This document shows positions 44,386 to 57,656 of a stretch of 64,000 bases of DNA, piece by piece. The stretch comes from Tubiluchus corallicola (taxonomy: Eukaryota; Priapulida; Priapulimorpha; Priapulimorphida; Tubiluchidae), in NCBI GenBank assembly GCA_030141605.1, contig JAQGDQ010001018.1, positions 1 through 64,000 of the forward strand, read 5' to 3'. Below the pieces are notes generated by a model. That model did no database searches. It was not told where the DNA came from and saw nothing but the letters and a program-made list of their open reading frames with translations. Within the stretch, counting starts at the first letter, position 1; every line of letters begins with the position of its first letter. The translations under genes were made by a program, and so were the position numbers.

Positions 44386-45186
44386 CCCGTTCACATGTAC
44401 GATTTTCTCACACAAGTTGCCACAAAAGTCTGAACGCGCCATTTTAACTTAATTATACATTTCCAAAAGCAGTAAATGCGTCACTTCACCATCTGATAGT
44501 AGAACATGTTATTATTAATATCCCTATAAACAATGAAAGTATTATTATATACAGTAACATTTTATACGCTTCCGTATTAGCATTTAATTGTCCAGATAAA
44601 GACGAAATGACTAGCTTTTAGAAGCTTTTTAATGAGAATTATTCAATATTAGGGTATTATTTTTATAGACATTATTTTTGTGCGTCATTTACTATTATAT
44701 AGGATTATCGCAAGTGAATGCGCCTGCTGATTTTTTTCTTTTATACTTGTTTTAATACACATGTAAACATGTAAAGTCAATAAATGAATAAATAATAGCA
44801 ATAATAAATAATAATAGATAAATAAATAATAATAAATAGAATTGAAAATCAACATGTGGGACTAGTTTTCTTAGATTCCAAGATTTTAGACATTAGTAAC
44901 AGAAATTTGAGAAAATGTTTTCTATGTCTTTCCATCGCCCAGGGGAAGGTCGTTCTGGATGTTTGCTATTTCTTGAAAATGTCACCACACCCGTGGGTTG
45001 TACCAGCCAACTTTGTCAGACAAAAGACGTCGACATTTCACAAATGTGAAACTTGAAATCTTTTGAGGTGAGGCGCTTTCGTACTTGTTTGCCTGGTTTT
45101 AGTGTGTGTATTAAACCTGTTATTATGGCGGCACAATATTGTAAAGACGAGTCATCTTTGGCTGTTTAATAAGTTACACATGGGAA

Positions 45187-45282
45187 GTAAGACTAGGGAG
45201 TTTTGGGATATGCAGAGAGTAAGACTAGGGAGTTTTGGGATATGCAGAGAGTAAGACTAGGGAGTTTTGGGATATGCAGAGA
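45187..45282. repeat. 32-bp tandem repeat, three identical copies
   Basis: Units start GTAAGACTAGGGAGTTTTGG at 45187, 45219 and 45251. They are identical, indicating very recent expansion. Confidence 0.95.
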
Positions 45283-46126
45283 GTAAGCTGTGCATACCAG
45301 TGTTCAATACTCAATACTAAAAGCTGATGACATTTCGCGTAATATAAATGGTGGTAACACTATTGCTATGACATTTCCCATTATAGATATCTAAAATGCA
45401 CTTTGTTGATAACATCTTTTAATCTAGCTATCAAGTGAGAATAATGTTTGAGCACCAGCGTAAACACCAAAATGTAAACAAAAATCACTTTTTGCTAGAA
45501 AAGTTTCAAATCTAATTTTAGCTGTTTAAGTTTCTCAACTCAGATTTCCAAGTGGAAAATATCTTTGTTATAAAATAGTTTCTAATATATAATAAAACGT
45601 GTAAAATAAATATTTACCAAAAGCAAAGGATTAGTAAGGTGGATATTAAAAAGGTGGTTAATATGTGTGTTAAAAATAAAATTACAGTTGGCTTTCTTGC
45701 CTGAATTTATAACCCTTTTTTATGTAAAATCATTTAAAATGATTGCAACTGTTTACTGCATCTATGGTTAGGTGCAGTCTAGCATCTATGGTTAGCAAAA
45801 GAACTTCGTCAACCCGAAATAGTAGGCCGCTTCTACAAAGTAGGACATTTGTTGAGCGTTTGTGGTGTTCTGACGTCATCACTAACTTCACTCGACTGTG
45901 GTTATTTAAGTTTGTGAGTTACTTTAAGTTACTGTCAGTTACTTTGTAAGTTCATTTAATTATCAATAATGCATTAGCGTTTTTACGTGTGCTAATTAAG
46001 ATGTCAATTTTTATCATACTTCAACACGTTCAGACATGAACATGCAATTTTCGATTAACACTTAAGCACGTTTTTTAGAAATTATGCTAATTATTTAGTA
46101 TGGAAATAAATATTGGATCATGCGTG

Positions 46127-46157
<31 letters not shown>

Positions 46158-46405
46158 GTATGATATAGCATAGCACGTACGTTGCAGAATCATTTCAGTT
46201 TAGAATGATGTTATCAAATGTTAATGACAGTGAACTAAAAAGTTACTTACGTTTAGAACGCAGCTTAAGCAATGTCAACTTGTTCTGCACTCTTCCAAAC
46301 TTCTTCACAATATGAAGATGGGTCGCTTTTTATATCAAACTTCTATACTGAGAGCCATACATCATACCTGGGGGCCAACAGGTGTTATAATAAACATGTT
46401 TCAGT

Positions 46406-46721
46406 ATGGGGCGTAGCCAGACTAGGGGGAGCAAGCATGTAAAAAGGCCATGACACATACCATACGTTTTAACGCATTGATTATACATTTTAATTTTGTG
46501 TTTAAAATTAAAACGCAAGAAAATTCAGTTTTTAACGAAGTACATGAATGTTATTTTGTATTTAAAATTAAAATACAATAGTTGGGTAAATGCACGTCCA
46601 AGAAGGGGAGGCAGGTTGACGAAATAAAGTAAAAACTCCATTATTGAAAAACCGCCCATTTTGAAATATGTGCTCGTTGGAGAAGTGGATCCCCTTACTC
46701 CCCCTACTAGCTACGCCCCTG
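46406..46721. mobile_element. hAT-like MITE with intact 8-bp target-site duplication
   Basis: Flanked by GTTTCAGT on both sides (46398-46405 and 46722-46729). Termini are ATGGGGCGTAGCCAG and, reversed, CAGGGGCGTAGCTAG. The length of 316 bp, 8-bp duplication and lack of coding sequence fit a non-autonomous hAT element. Confidence 0.88.
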
Positions 46722-47113
46722 GTTTCAGTCTGTGACGCAACTGATCTCCTGACTTTGCCTTGACTTGCGGTCTGCCTGTATTATTTGTTGCTGGGGTAAA
46801 ATTTTCAAGTGCATTCTGGGAAATAATTCCAGGCAAACAACAACATAATAAAAGTTACAAAATCATCTTATTGGCTAAAATTTTAAATGAAACCGGTTGA
46901 TAATAATAATCTTATAAAATTGTTCTATTATAAAATCTTCTTATAAAAATATCGTTATATTAATGACTTTGTTTAATTGCTTTGCAAGGCGGATGACAAT
47001 AGAGCTTTTGTGGAAAAAAATCAATATTAAAGCATGTCCAAAAACCTTTCCAATCAAAGTCACCAATTAGAAAGACGTTTGTAACTACAAATGAAAATTT
47101 TGAATAGTTTCAA

Positions 47114-47695
47114 AATTCAAAGTCTGGACTCCAATTGTCAATCTCCTCATGCAGTCATGCAGGTAATTTTTTGTGCTTTAGCTATATGCCTATTTATTTA
47201 AACTCAGATCATCAAAAATCGCCCTGTATTTTTTTACATTATTATGATATATTATGACTCCATTATACATTCGCTTGTTTATGTCTAAGAATTATGCTTG
47301 TGTTATAAAGTAAATTTCAGTTGCCATTGTTATCATGTTTCTGTTGTCAGATTTTTATTTCAGTTCTTATTTCAGTTTAGTTTTATTTCAGTTATTTTCA
47401 GTTTGATTTTTTTAATTATGCACTTATTATTACTGTGTATGAATTGTACTAACACGTTATAAGCATATCAATTTAATGTCATTCGTGACAATTTAGTTTT
47501 TATTATAAACAGTACTAACACTAATACACTGTAGCATAACGCCTATAAAAATGTTCATCACTAACCAAAGGGCAGCCGACTAGATGACCAATTGGTCTTT
47601 CGCTGCCCTTTCTTCACGTTTTTGTTACCAAATTAGTTGCACTATAACTGTGCGTGTGTTACATGATAAATAAAAGATTATTATTATTATTATTA
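47114..47695 (+). mobile_element. LINE-type 3' end retroposon
   Basis: Absent from duplication copy 1 and flanked by TTTCAA on both sides (47108-47113 and 47696-47701). Before its (ATT)n tail there is a hairpin with AAAGGGCAGC and GCTGCCCTTT arms (about 47567-47612) and an AATAAAAG signal, like CR1/L2-type 3' ends. No coding part was recognised. Confidence 0.75.
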
Positions 47696-48434
47696 TTTCA
47701 ATGTTCCAGGGGAAACTAGTAAAATGTCATTGACTCACTCAACTATTGTGCGTTAATGAATCACCAGAAAAACAACGTCTTTTATTCTTATTGACAAGAT
47801 ACGGTACTTTAATTTTGCTTAGTTACTGAAGTTTATGCTACAAATGCTCTGATGCTACGATGCTATTTTTTCAAACTTTCGAGATATGAGCATAGTTTTT
47901 AGTATACGAGGTGAGTTGAACAGCCAAAGTGAAGCAGCAACAAAATAAAAATTTCTCATGACTGCTGACCTTGACACTCGTTTTTGGCTACCGAATTTGT
48001 CATACCGATTCTGGCTGTTCACTTCGTAGCGTGAGGCTGTAATATGGGTTCTAGATTTCGGGTCAAAGAGACATATCAGATGAGATGAGAATTCCCTAAA
48101 AACCGGCTTGTTTTACAATTTTATTTACGTTGTTGAGTTGTGTTGAATTTTTCCACTTTGGTTTTTGTAATCTTTTCTCAGAAACTAAAAGTGCAAAAAC
48201 ACATAAAAACACACGTAATTCCCCTTACACTAGTTATATGACATTTTGCGAGTTTGTAATAAAAGTGTATTAAACATTATATTATCCAGTGTCATACAAT
48301 AAACTCATTTCAGCTGGAATGTCCAAAAATGTCCAACAAGACCGCCAAAGGTACTCTGTCACAGTGACTGAATATCAGAGATCCGCACATGCGCAGTAGA
48401 CGCTTTGTCTCACGTATTTTCAGCTTGTACTTGA

Positions 48435-48623
48435 TTAGGACGATACTTGAAATTTGCTGCCGACGTCAGATGTATTTGTCAAATTTATCTGGTGAATGAC
48501 GTTATGAATTCCTGAGACACGGAAGAATGTAGTTAAAGCAAAACATTCAGGTCCAGGGTATAAAAATGACACGTTCAAACATGCATCAAGGTCAGCTTTT
48601 TCGCTTAGAAACAGAGTACACAC
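48435..48623 (-). CDS. Unrecognised open frame, 62 aa
   Basis: The frame has a protein-like composition with two cysteines (for example NVSFLYPGPECFALTTFF) and two N-glycosylation sequons. I see no known domain, and splice sites around it are not convincing. It could be an exon of an unseen gene, an old element fragment, or chance. Reported only because it does not overlap a repeat. Confidence 0.2.
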   Translation of the reverse strand: MCTLFLSEKADLDACLNVSFLYPGPECFALTTFFRVSGIHNVIHQINLTNTSDVGSKFQVSS

Positions 48624-48685
48624 GTATGGAGCGCTAAAATGCCACTTTGATTAAAATCACAAGTTCGTGGCCACCGTATGTACTA

Positions 48686-49118
48686 TACATTAATCCTTGC
48701 CAACAATATATTAATCCGTGCCCACGATATATTAATCCGTGCCCACGATATATTAATCCGTGCCCACAATATATTAATACATGCCAACAATATATTAATC
48801 TGTGCTCACAATATATTAATCTGTGCTCACAATATATTAATCCGTACCCACGATATATTAATCCGTTCCCAGGATATGTTAATCAACGCTCACAATATAC
48901 TAATCCGTGCCAACAATATAGTAATCCGTGCCAACAATATATTAATCCGTACCCACAATATATTAATCCATACCCACAATATATTAATCTGTGCCCACGA
49001 TATATTAATCTGTGCCCACGATATATTAATCTGTGCTCACAATATATTAATCCGTTCCCAGGAAATATTAATCCGTACCCACAATATATTAATCAATACC
49101 CACAATATATTAATCCCT
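48686..49118. repeat. 18-bp minisatellite reading as an open hexapeptide repeat
   Basis: About 24 units of the type ATATTAATCCGTGCCCAC. As 18 is divisible by three, two plus-strand frames stay open for over 400 bases. One repeats YINPCP or YINPYP, the other ILIRAHD-like units. There is no recognised upstream exon, so a minisatellite is more likely than a gene. Confidence 0.9.
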
Positions 49119-49274
49119 GAACACCATGTAAAATTTCGTTGCTACGATACATTTATAATGTACATTTATGAAGTACATGTATTTGTATGTGTATGTGTAC
49201 ATTTGTATGCACATGTACGCAAACACGTATATACGTATACTACATGTATGTGTTGTTGGCATCCTTCTGTCTCG

Positions 49275-49797
49275 GAACACAATGGCGTGTGCGCCAAGAG
49301 AGTCAGTTATTGATCACATTGATGGAGCTGCAGCGTCGACTGTGGCTGAGCAGTGCGATCCTTGAACGTCTCCAGGGCGCACGCCTGGGCAAGGTGTATG
49401 GAGATCCTGAGTTGTCCAGACAACAGGAACCCCCTCTCTTCCTCCCTGGTGTAGTCCAAAGGAAAGTGGAGCGATAGGTTTGGCACCAGGTTGGCTGCAG
49501 GAGCTGCCTGAGTCAGTGAGCATGCTACACTGGTCCGCCTTCGGGGCTCCACTCCTTATTTGGAAGGTTTACTCCTCTACACATGGCCGTTGGGTCACTT
49601 GACCTCCTCCGCCCGCTAGCCGTTGGCTGCTTGTGCAGCTCCTCCGCCTAGTGCCAGATACAGTGTGGGCATCCCGCAAGCCTACAGCACCTGGTATTGC
49701 TAGGCGGTCACCCATCCAAGTACTAACCAGGCTCTACGTTGCTTAACTTCGGTGATCAGACGAGAACCGTTGTTTTCAACGTGATATGGCCGTAGAC
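49275..49797 (-). mobile_element. 5S rRNA-headed SINE-like unit
   Basis: The 5S-like head (49797-49678) is followed on the same strand by about 400 bases of GC-rich body (from CTTGCGGGATGCCCACACTG to near 49275), which stands out in this AT-rich window. It then runs into a TG/TA-rich tail. Similar TATGTGTATGTG sequence occurs on the other side of the head. This layout fits 5S-derived (SINE3-type) SINEs. The body was not matched to a named domain. Confidence 0.6.
49678..49797 (-). pseudogene. 5S rRNA-like sequence
   Basis: About 120 nt from GTCTACGGCCATATCACGTT to GGTGCTGTAGGCTT. Internal promoter blocks are recognisable (GAAGTTAAGCAACGTAG, TGGTTAGTACTTGGATGGG). Compared with typical invertebrate 5S it carries several C-to-T and G-to-A type changes, and no T-run terminator follows the 3' end. 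It is therefore more likely a SINE head or retropseudogene than an expressed 5S gene. Confidence 0.8.
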
Positions 49798-50287
49798 ACG
49801 TACACATATGTATGTGTATGTGTATGTGATTGTACATGTGTATGTTTCAGTGTATGCTCATGCGCATGCGTGCGTTTTGTGTTTTTATTAGTGTAATTTC
49901 AACAACCTCATTAAATCTTAATTACCTAATCAAAGTAATGTTACATAGGCCAACAATATCGCACCACTTAACTACATTTTTGTAAAGATGAGTCTTTGTA
50001 ATCAGATTACAAAAAATTGAATTACAAATGGGTTCTTTGTACATTATAACAAAAAAATATTATATTCAATAGTTGTCTATTTTCACTGTGTAACAAAAGG
50101 AAGCTAAGAATTTGCGATTTTCACACTTGAAATGCTATGATATCGATTATATAACGAATATTATGTTTTTTTGGTCAGCTTAGATACAATACATTACGTA
50201 ATAATTATATTGAGCAGTTTGACATGTTTGAAACTGTCGCTTGAGCAATATGGCGAATCTCTGAACACGTATAATTCCTATAATCTT

Positions 50288-52025
<1,738 letters not shown>

Positions 52026-52124
52026 CTAAAAACGAATTACAAGTTGTTATGTTAATAACCACTAAAACCGTCAAATCTAGACATATTTGCTCGATTTTAC
52101 CCACAAAATATCATGTGCATTATT

Positions 52125-52400
52125 ACTATATGTAAATGAGTATGTTCTAATGCACGTACATCTACACGTATGTGCACATGCTATATGTAAATGTATATGT
52201 ACTAATGCACGTACATCTACACGTTTATACGTATACTATATGTAAATGTGTATGTACTAATGCACGTACATGTACGTATATGCGTATACTATATAAATGT
52301 GTATGTACTAATGCACGTACATCTACATGTTTATACGTATACTATATGTAAATGTGTATGTACTAATGCACGTGCATCTACATGTTTATACGTATACTAT
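52125..52400. repeat. 55-bp tandem repeat, five copies
   Basis: TAATGCACGTAC recurs at 52148, 52203, 52258, about 52309 and 52364. The sequence is rich in alternating TATACGTATAC-type runs. Confidence 0.9.
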
Positions 52401-52401
52401 A

Positions 52402-53145
52402 TGTTGTTTCTTTTTCTTTTCTTTTCTTTTCCTTTCTTTTCTTTTCTTTCCTTTCCTTTTCTTTTCTTTTCTTCTCTTTTCTTTTCTTTCCTTTGCTTTT
52501 CTTTTCTTTCCTTGCCCTTTTTTCCTTTCTAACTTCTTTTTTATTTCTCTTCTCTTTTTTTCCTCATTTCTTTTCTCCTATCTTCCCTTTTCCCCCTTCC
52601 TTACTTTCTCCCAACCTTCCTTTTTTCTTTAATCTGTTTATTTACATTTTCTTTTTTCCTTTTACTTCCTTTTCTTTTATTATCATTTCATTTCTTTTCA
52701 TTTCTTTTTCTTGTCTTTTCTTTTCCTTTCCTTTCCTTTCCTTTTTCCATATTCAACTTCTTTTTTATTTCTCTTCTTTTACTCCCTCATTTTTTCGCCT
52801 CTCCTCTTCCTTTTTTCCTCCCGTCTGTTTGTTCCGTCCTTGATTTTTTCCTAAATTTGTTTAATTACCTTTCCTTTTTCTTTTCTTTTCCTTTTTTTCC
52901 TTTTTTTCTTTTCTTTTTTTCTCTTCTTTTCTATTGTATTCCCTTTCCTTCCGTTCTCTTTTCTTCTCTTTGTTTTGTTTTACTTTTCTTTATTTTACTT
53001 GACCTTTCTTTTCCTTTCCTTTCTATTACATTTTGTTTTGTACTCTCTTTTGTTCTTTATTTCCCTTTTTGCCCTCTCCTCTCCTCTTCTCTCCTTTTCA
53101 CCGTCCTTTTCTCTTCTATCCTCTTTTTTCTTCCCTTTTGATGTG
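52402..53145. repeat. Polypyrimidine tract, (CTTTT)n-like
   Basis: About 740 bases of almost pure C/T on the plus strand made of CTTTT, CCTTT and CTCTT variants. The Phe/Ser/Leu open frames are artefacts. It is opposite in strand bias to the polypurine tract at 56730-57520. Confidence 0.95.
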
Positions 53146-53329
53146 CTAAGATTCTTTTCTGATACGAAATCAAAGTGTCTAAAGGAAAAGCCAAGTCTCT
53201 CGGGAACTTGAGCTTATTCTAATATCTGAGAAAAATGTTAGAAAGTTTCAGCAATGAAATTGTGATAAGCTCCTCGTGTAATTAATAATTTCAATTTAAA
53301 ATCGCGATCATTTCACGCTAGGGCGCGCT

Positions 53330-53431
53330 CATTTTGCCGAAGATGGCGTCATCTGGTTACCGTACAATATAAACATTTATTCTACCAAGTGCTTCAGCAA
53401 TCTTTTTTGACTTATGAACGAACTCTATAAA
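53330..53431 (+). promoter_or_regulatory. Candidate promoter and tiny first exon (for F or an unknown gene)
   Basis: A GC-rich stretch ends in AAGATGGCGTC, a YY1-like start-site motif. It is followed 75 bases later by an ATG at 53413 reading MNELYK and a strong GTAAGT donor at 53432. The direction and position would suit a first exon of hydrolase F, whose 5' exons are missing, but no linking exon was found. Confidence 0.25.
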
Positions 53432-54331
53432 GTAAGTAGTCCACCCGGTACCTACTGTATGCTCGCAAGTTTACACGTGTATCTAAAAGTCAACAAAATT
53501 TGTAAATTAATTATATTTACGCAATTAATGTATACTACTTACACATTTTACGGTCTAATCCTGTGGGTTAAAGCTACGTGATCACTTTAAGCTTGGTCAT
53601 AATTGACCAAATGACTAATTTTTAAATAAGCACAGTTAAATACCAGGCTAAAATAACTGAATTTCTGAGTGAACTGAGTGAAGAGAAATTTAATATCTTA
53701 TGACTTTATTTTTGGACATAATTGATCCAATGACCAATTTTTACATAAACACAGTTAAATGCAACGCTAGAATAACTGAACTTCTGAGTGAAATGTAGAA
53801 AATTGTCAACGCGTACCTTAATCATAGATTGCCTTCACAGCATTCACGCTGTACACCAGCCACCAGCTTACGTCATTTTTTTTCAACTGCCGCCAGCGAC
53901 GTTCGTTTGGCGGGAGACAAAAAAATATTTAAATTTCTTTTGCATTTTTAAGCAAAGCATTCTATGCGCATATACTGTGTGGTGATATCAGTATTTTTAA
54001 TTGTATATTAAAATGCAATAAATGTTGTTCGAGGGTCGGTTTTTCTTTTAAGAACATGATTCTTTTCACATCCTTGAATTTTAATTTAACTTTTTGTGTT
54101 CCTGGATGAGCATCACGAACTGGAAAAAAGTTGTCAGTAATCTTTTTTAAATAGAGTTCAAAATGATCCAAAGGAGAACGGCTGATGTAACTTAATTAGC
54201 ATATTTTACTTGAATTTAAATAAGAAAAATTGCAATAGGGATAGCTCCCCTGTAGTGAATTATGAATTCTTTTAACGCCCAGTCCCATTTTCAAGGCTGA
54301 GTAGTATAAGTGTTGAAATTCATTTCATGCG

Positions 54332-54532
54332 TTAGTTAAGTAACAACGTGACATAGTAGACTACGTCTGCATTATCTGGGACATTGTGACCCACTTGCTT
54401 GGCAAATTGCTGGAGCGTTTGGCAACCTCGGCCCCTAGAAACTAGATTCTCCGTATTACCGAATTGCGAACTGGGCTTACGACGTTTTTTGCCAGACACA
54501 AACGCATCCATCAGTCGAACGATTTTTAACAT
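54332..54532 (-). CDS. Unrecognised open frame, 66 aa
   Basis: Starts MLKIVRLMDAFVSGKKRRKP and keeps a balanced, protein-like composition to the stop, in a region free of simple repeats. I recognise no domain. It could be an exon, a remnant of an inserted element, or chance. Confidence 0.25.
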   Translation of the reverse strand: MLKIVRLMDAFVSGKKRRKPSSQFGNTENLVSRGRGCQTLQQFAKQVGHNVPDNADVVYYVTLLLN

Positions 54533-54810
54533 TTTGGCCTTGAAATGTTTATAAATTAATGTGGGTGTTATTAAAATTCTTAACTGGCTTGTGCTTGGAG
54601 TACTAGACTATTATTGTGTTACGTAATGCATGTCGTGACAAGCCGACTAACAATGCGCTAGACGTAGACACGACCAGAGGCGGGTTCATAATTAAGTATG
54701 TATGCTTCTGTAAGTCTTATTTTATTTATTCATTTATTTATTTATTCACGCTCAATAGTAAAATACAGTCTACAATAAAATATCTGGGGTGCCTTAGATA
54801 TATATATAAG

Positions 54811-55455
54811 AGTAAAGAGGACCTGTTAAATTATGTTAAAAGGGCTAGATTATGATAGATAATTATGTTGATGAATGATGGCATCAAGCCCAGTTAAGGA
54901 GTGGTGTCACGTGAGCAGGGCCTATTTCAAGGGGGGAAGTGGGGATACTTCCCCGGGGCCTCACCCTCCAGGGGGGCCTCGCGCCGAGGTAACTTTTTTT
55001 TTGCTTTATGCGAACATACTGTATAACTCCATATTTTCTCTTCGAAAATGCTTCTCCGGCGTTTTAGCAGTTCAAAAATCTTCTGGGCGCCAAAAATGGT
55101 GGCGCCCGCCCCCGGCGCTTCGCCCCCCCCCCCCCGAGGAGGCCTCACACACCCTACTTCCCCGGGCCTCGCTTAGGCTGAAATAGGCCCTGCACGTGAG
55201 CAAGTGATTCAGAACCGAAGCGTAGGCGTCGAACCTCGGCGCACGATATGTAAGCCTTGTGATGCGCCCAGCTCAGGGGACTGAGTCTGGGAGCTGAAGG
55301 AGAGCAGGCTAGATCAGGGGGCTTGGCATTACTATCTGTTATTGTGTTTGATGTTCAATAAACGTGTAGTTTTATAATCTGACTCCTCATAGTTTTGCCA
55401 TCCCTAAAACAACAATAATCAGCTTCGCACAACCAACACAACGAATTATTTTACT
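54811..55455 (+). mobile_element. LTR-like element, copy 2, with nested MITE
   Basis: Flanked by ATAAG on both sides (54806-54810 and 55456-55460), a 5-bp target-site duplication. Ends AGTAAA and TTTACT are inverted repeats. Without the MITE at 54916-55192 and its duplicated 8 bases it is about 360 bp, collinear with 33145-33519. It includes the GATATGTAAGCC promoter-like box and CAATAAACG signal. No coding region is present, so it is a solo LTR or TRIM-type unit. Confidence 0.78.
54916..55192 (+). mobile_element. hAT-like MITE nested in LTR-like element
   Basis: Flanked by an exact 8-bp duplication CACGTGAG (54908-54915 and 55193-55200). Terminal inverted repeats are CAGGGCCTATTTCA and TGAAATAGGCCCTG, 14 bp perfect. 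GC-rich, 277 bp, non-coding. A second copy of the family, in the opposite orientation, is at 63431-63924. Confidence 0.95.
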
Positions 55456-56695
55456 ATAAGTCATATCGTCATTAGCGTTACCACAGAAATATGGGTAAAC
55501 AAAATGTGCGCTGTCCATAAATGCTGCCCCCGTCCATGTAATTTGCTCCCAGCTTCCTGCTGCATGACATTTCTCGCTACTCAACGTTCAGAGATAACTT
55601 CAACGACCAACTCGTACTTTGGTCAGTCCAGACGAAAATGCATGACAAGGAAAATTGTTCCCGTTCATCACGAGTAACGACAAAGCCCGTTAAGTAGTCG
55701 ATAAAAAGACTGATAAGTTACACATAACATTTTTAGTAGTTTCTGGTGAGAAAGTTGATGGTAATCTTCTCTGTGCTCGAATCTCTGATATTTTATTTTT
55801 AATGTGATTTTAGGATCAGTAGTTTAAGACAATTTGATGCAAAAGGGCGCATCGACAATTTACGTACCGTCCTGTCCCGCCCATCTCTATTGTGAATTTA
55901 TGGTCGTTTATTTAATGAGCAGATCAAACAATTACTTGTGGTGTATTAGAAACACTATTAACCTAGTTTCTACGTGGTCGTTATTAATTACATGTATTTG
56001 CATAGCGCTTATATTTAAACAGGCAGCGCAACTGCTTGTTGTGTAACACCTTGCACCTGTTCGCTTTGTTGCACTTATATAAAAGCTGCTCTTATATAAA
56101 AGCTGAAACTAACTGTGGTGTGTTATAAATGCGCCCTTTTTTCATGAATATGAAAGTATACACATTTTCCGAGGAGAATAAGATTTTTTTAAAATGTGAC
56201 GCACCTCATACTTCGTCAGCCTATTTTTTCGTACGCCCCTGTAGCTAATGCTTTTAGGTGTTTTGTTTGTTACCAACCGTAGGCCAGTGAAATCCTTAAT
56301 CCGCCCCTAGACACGATGTCGCCCACAGAAGGTTAGAAACATTCGAATGTCTGCTTTTAAAATTTTAAAATCATCATTAAATCGCCTAGTTCAGTAAGTG
56401 CTTTATTTGCTACACACGGTTGAGTAACTATACTAGAAATGGTCACCAATAATTTGATTAAATTACCATGCTCATAATTCTGTGAAGCAGCTATTAGCTC
56501 TAGATAATTTTGGTAGCACGTGCTTTTTCGCTGCTGTAAATCAGGTAAATAGCGTTTATAAATATAGTCACTAACACTTCTAGTGTAATTTAGGGCGCCA
56601 GAATGGCGCCTTGGGGAACACCGGCTGGAACGTAAAAAAATATAACGATGCAGTTTTATAAACGAATTTATTGCGCAAATATTATAGTTATAATA

Positions 56696-57558
56696 CTTTT
56701 TTTATAACTATAATACTATTATAGTTATTACAGTACAAAAAGAAAAAAGGTAAAGAAAAGAAAAGAAAAGAAAAGAAAAGGAAAGAAAAGGAAAGAAGAA
56801 AAAAAGAACAGAAAAGAAAAGTACAGAAAAGGAAAGGAAAAGGAAAGGAAAGGAAGGAAAGAAAAAAAGAAAAAGTGAAAAAACAAATAAAGAAGAAATC
56901 ACTAAATAAACAGAGGGAAGGAAACGGGAAGGGAAGAGGAGGGACGAAACGGGAAAGGAAAAGGAGAGGAGAAACGAGATAATAAAAGAAAAGAGGAAAT
57001 AAAACAGTTAGAAAAGAGGTCACGATAAAAGAAAAGATAGGAAAGGTAAGCAAGGGAAAGGAAAGAAAAAGAAAGGAGGTTGGAGATGAAGCTGACGTGA
57101 AATTTATAGTTATAATACTTCTTATAACCATAATACTATTATAGTTATTATAGTATAAAGAAGAAAAAAGAAAAAAGTAAAGAAAAGAAAAGAAAAGAAA
57201 AGAAAAGAAAAGAAAAGAAAAGAAAAGAAAAGAAAAGAAAAGAAAAGAAAAAAAGAAAAGAAAAGTACAGAAAAGGAAAGGAAAAGGAAAAGAAAAGGAA
57301 AGAAATAAAAAAGAAAAAGTGAAAAGACAAAGAAAGAAGAAATCACGAAATAAACAGAGGGAAGGAAAGGGGAAGCGAAGAGGAGGGAGGAAAGATAAAG
57401 GGAAAAGGAGAGGAGATAATAAAAGAAAAGAGGAAATAAAACAGTTAGAAAAGAGGTCAGGATAAAAGAAAAGATAGGAAAGGTAAGCAAGGGAAAGGAA
57501 AGAAAAAGAAAGGAGATTGGAGATGAAGCTGACGTGGAATTTATAGTTATAATACTTA
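56696..57558. repeat. Tandemly duplicated polypurine segment
   Basis: Two copies of about 425 bp, each starting near TATAACTATAATACTATTATAG, continuing into a GAAAA-rich purine tract, and ending GATGAAGCTGACGTG-AATTTATAG. The second copy has a longer perfect AAAAG run (57180-57250). The 382-aa minus-strand open frame over this region is a low-complexity artefact. Confidence 0.9.
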
Positions 57559-57656
57559 CGTGTCACGTGCATAACCGTTCTGTCTTTTACTGTTACAAAT
57601 ATATTTGCTGGTCTTAAGCTAGGACTCCATGCGCACGTGCTGCTCATCTCATAATT

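Larger units (their letters stand above)
45940..47750. repeat. Segmental duplication, copy 2 (interrupted)
   Basis: Collinear with 41921-43140. It differs by an expanded (TTTA)n stretch near 46130-46155 and a 0.58-kb retroposon insertion at 47114-47695. No protease exon is found in either copy, so the duplicated segment is flanking or intronic DNA. Confidence 0.88.

Noticed and set aside
55387-55584. Minus-strand frame with GAAFMDSAHF, faintly like a catalytic-His exon of protease E
   Set aside because: It overlaps the LTR end, lacks the conserved spacing and the TAAHC motif, and has no good splice sites.
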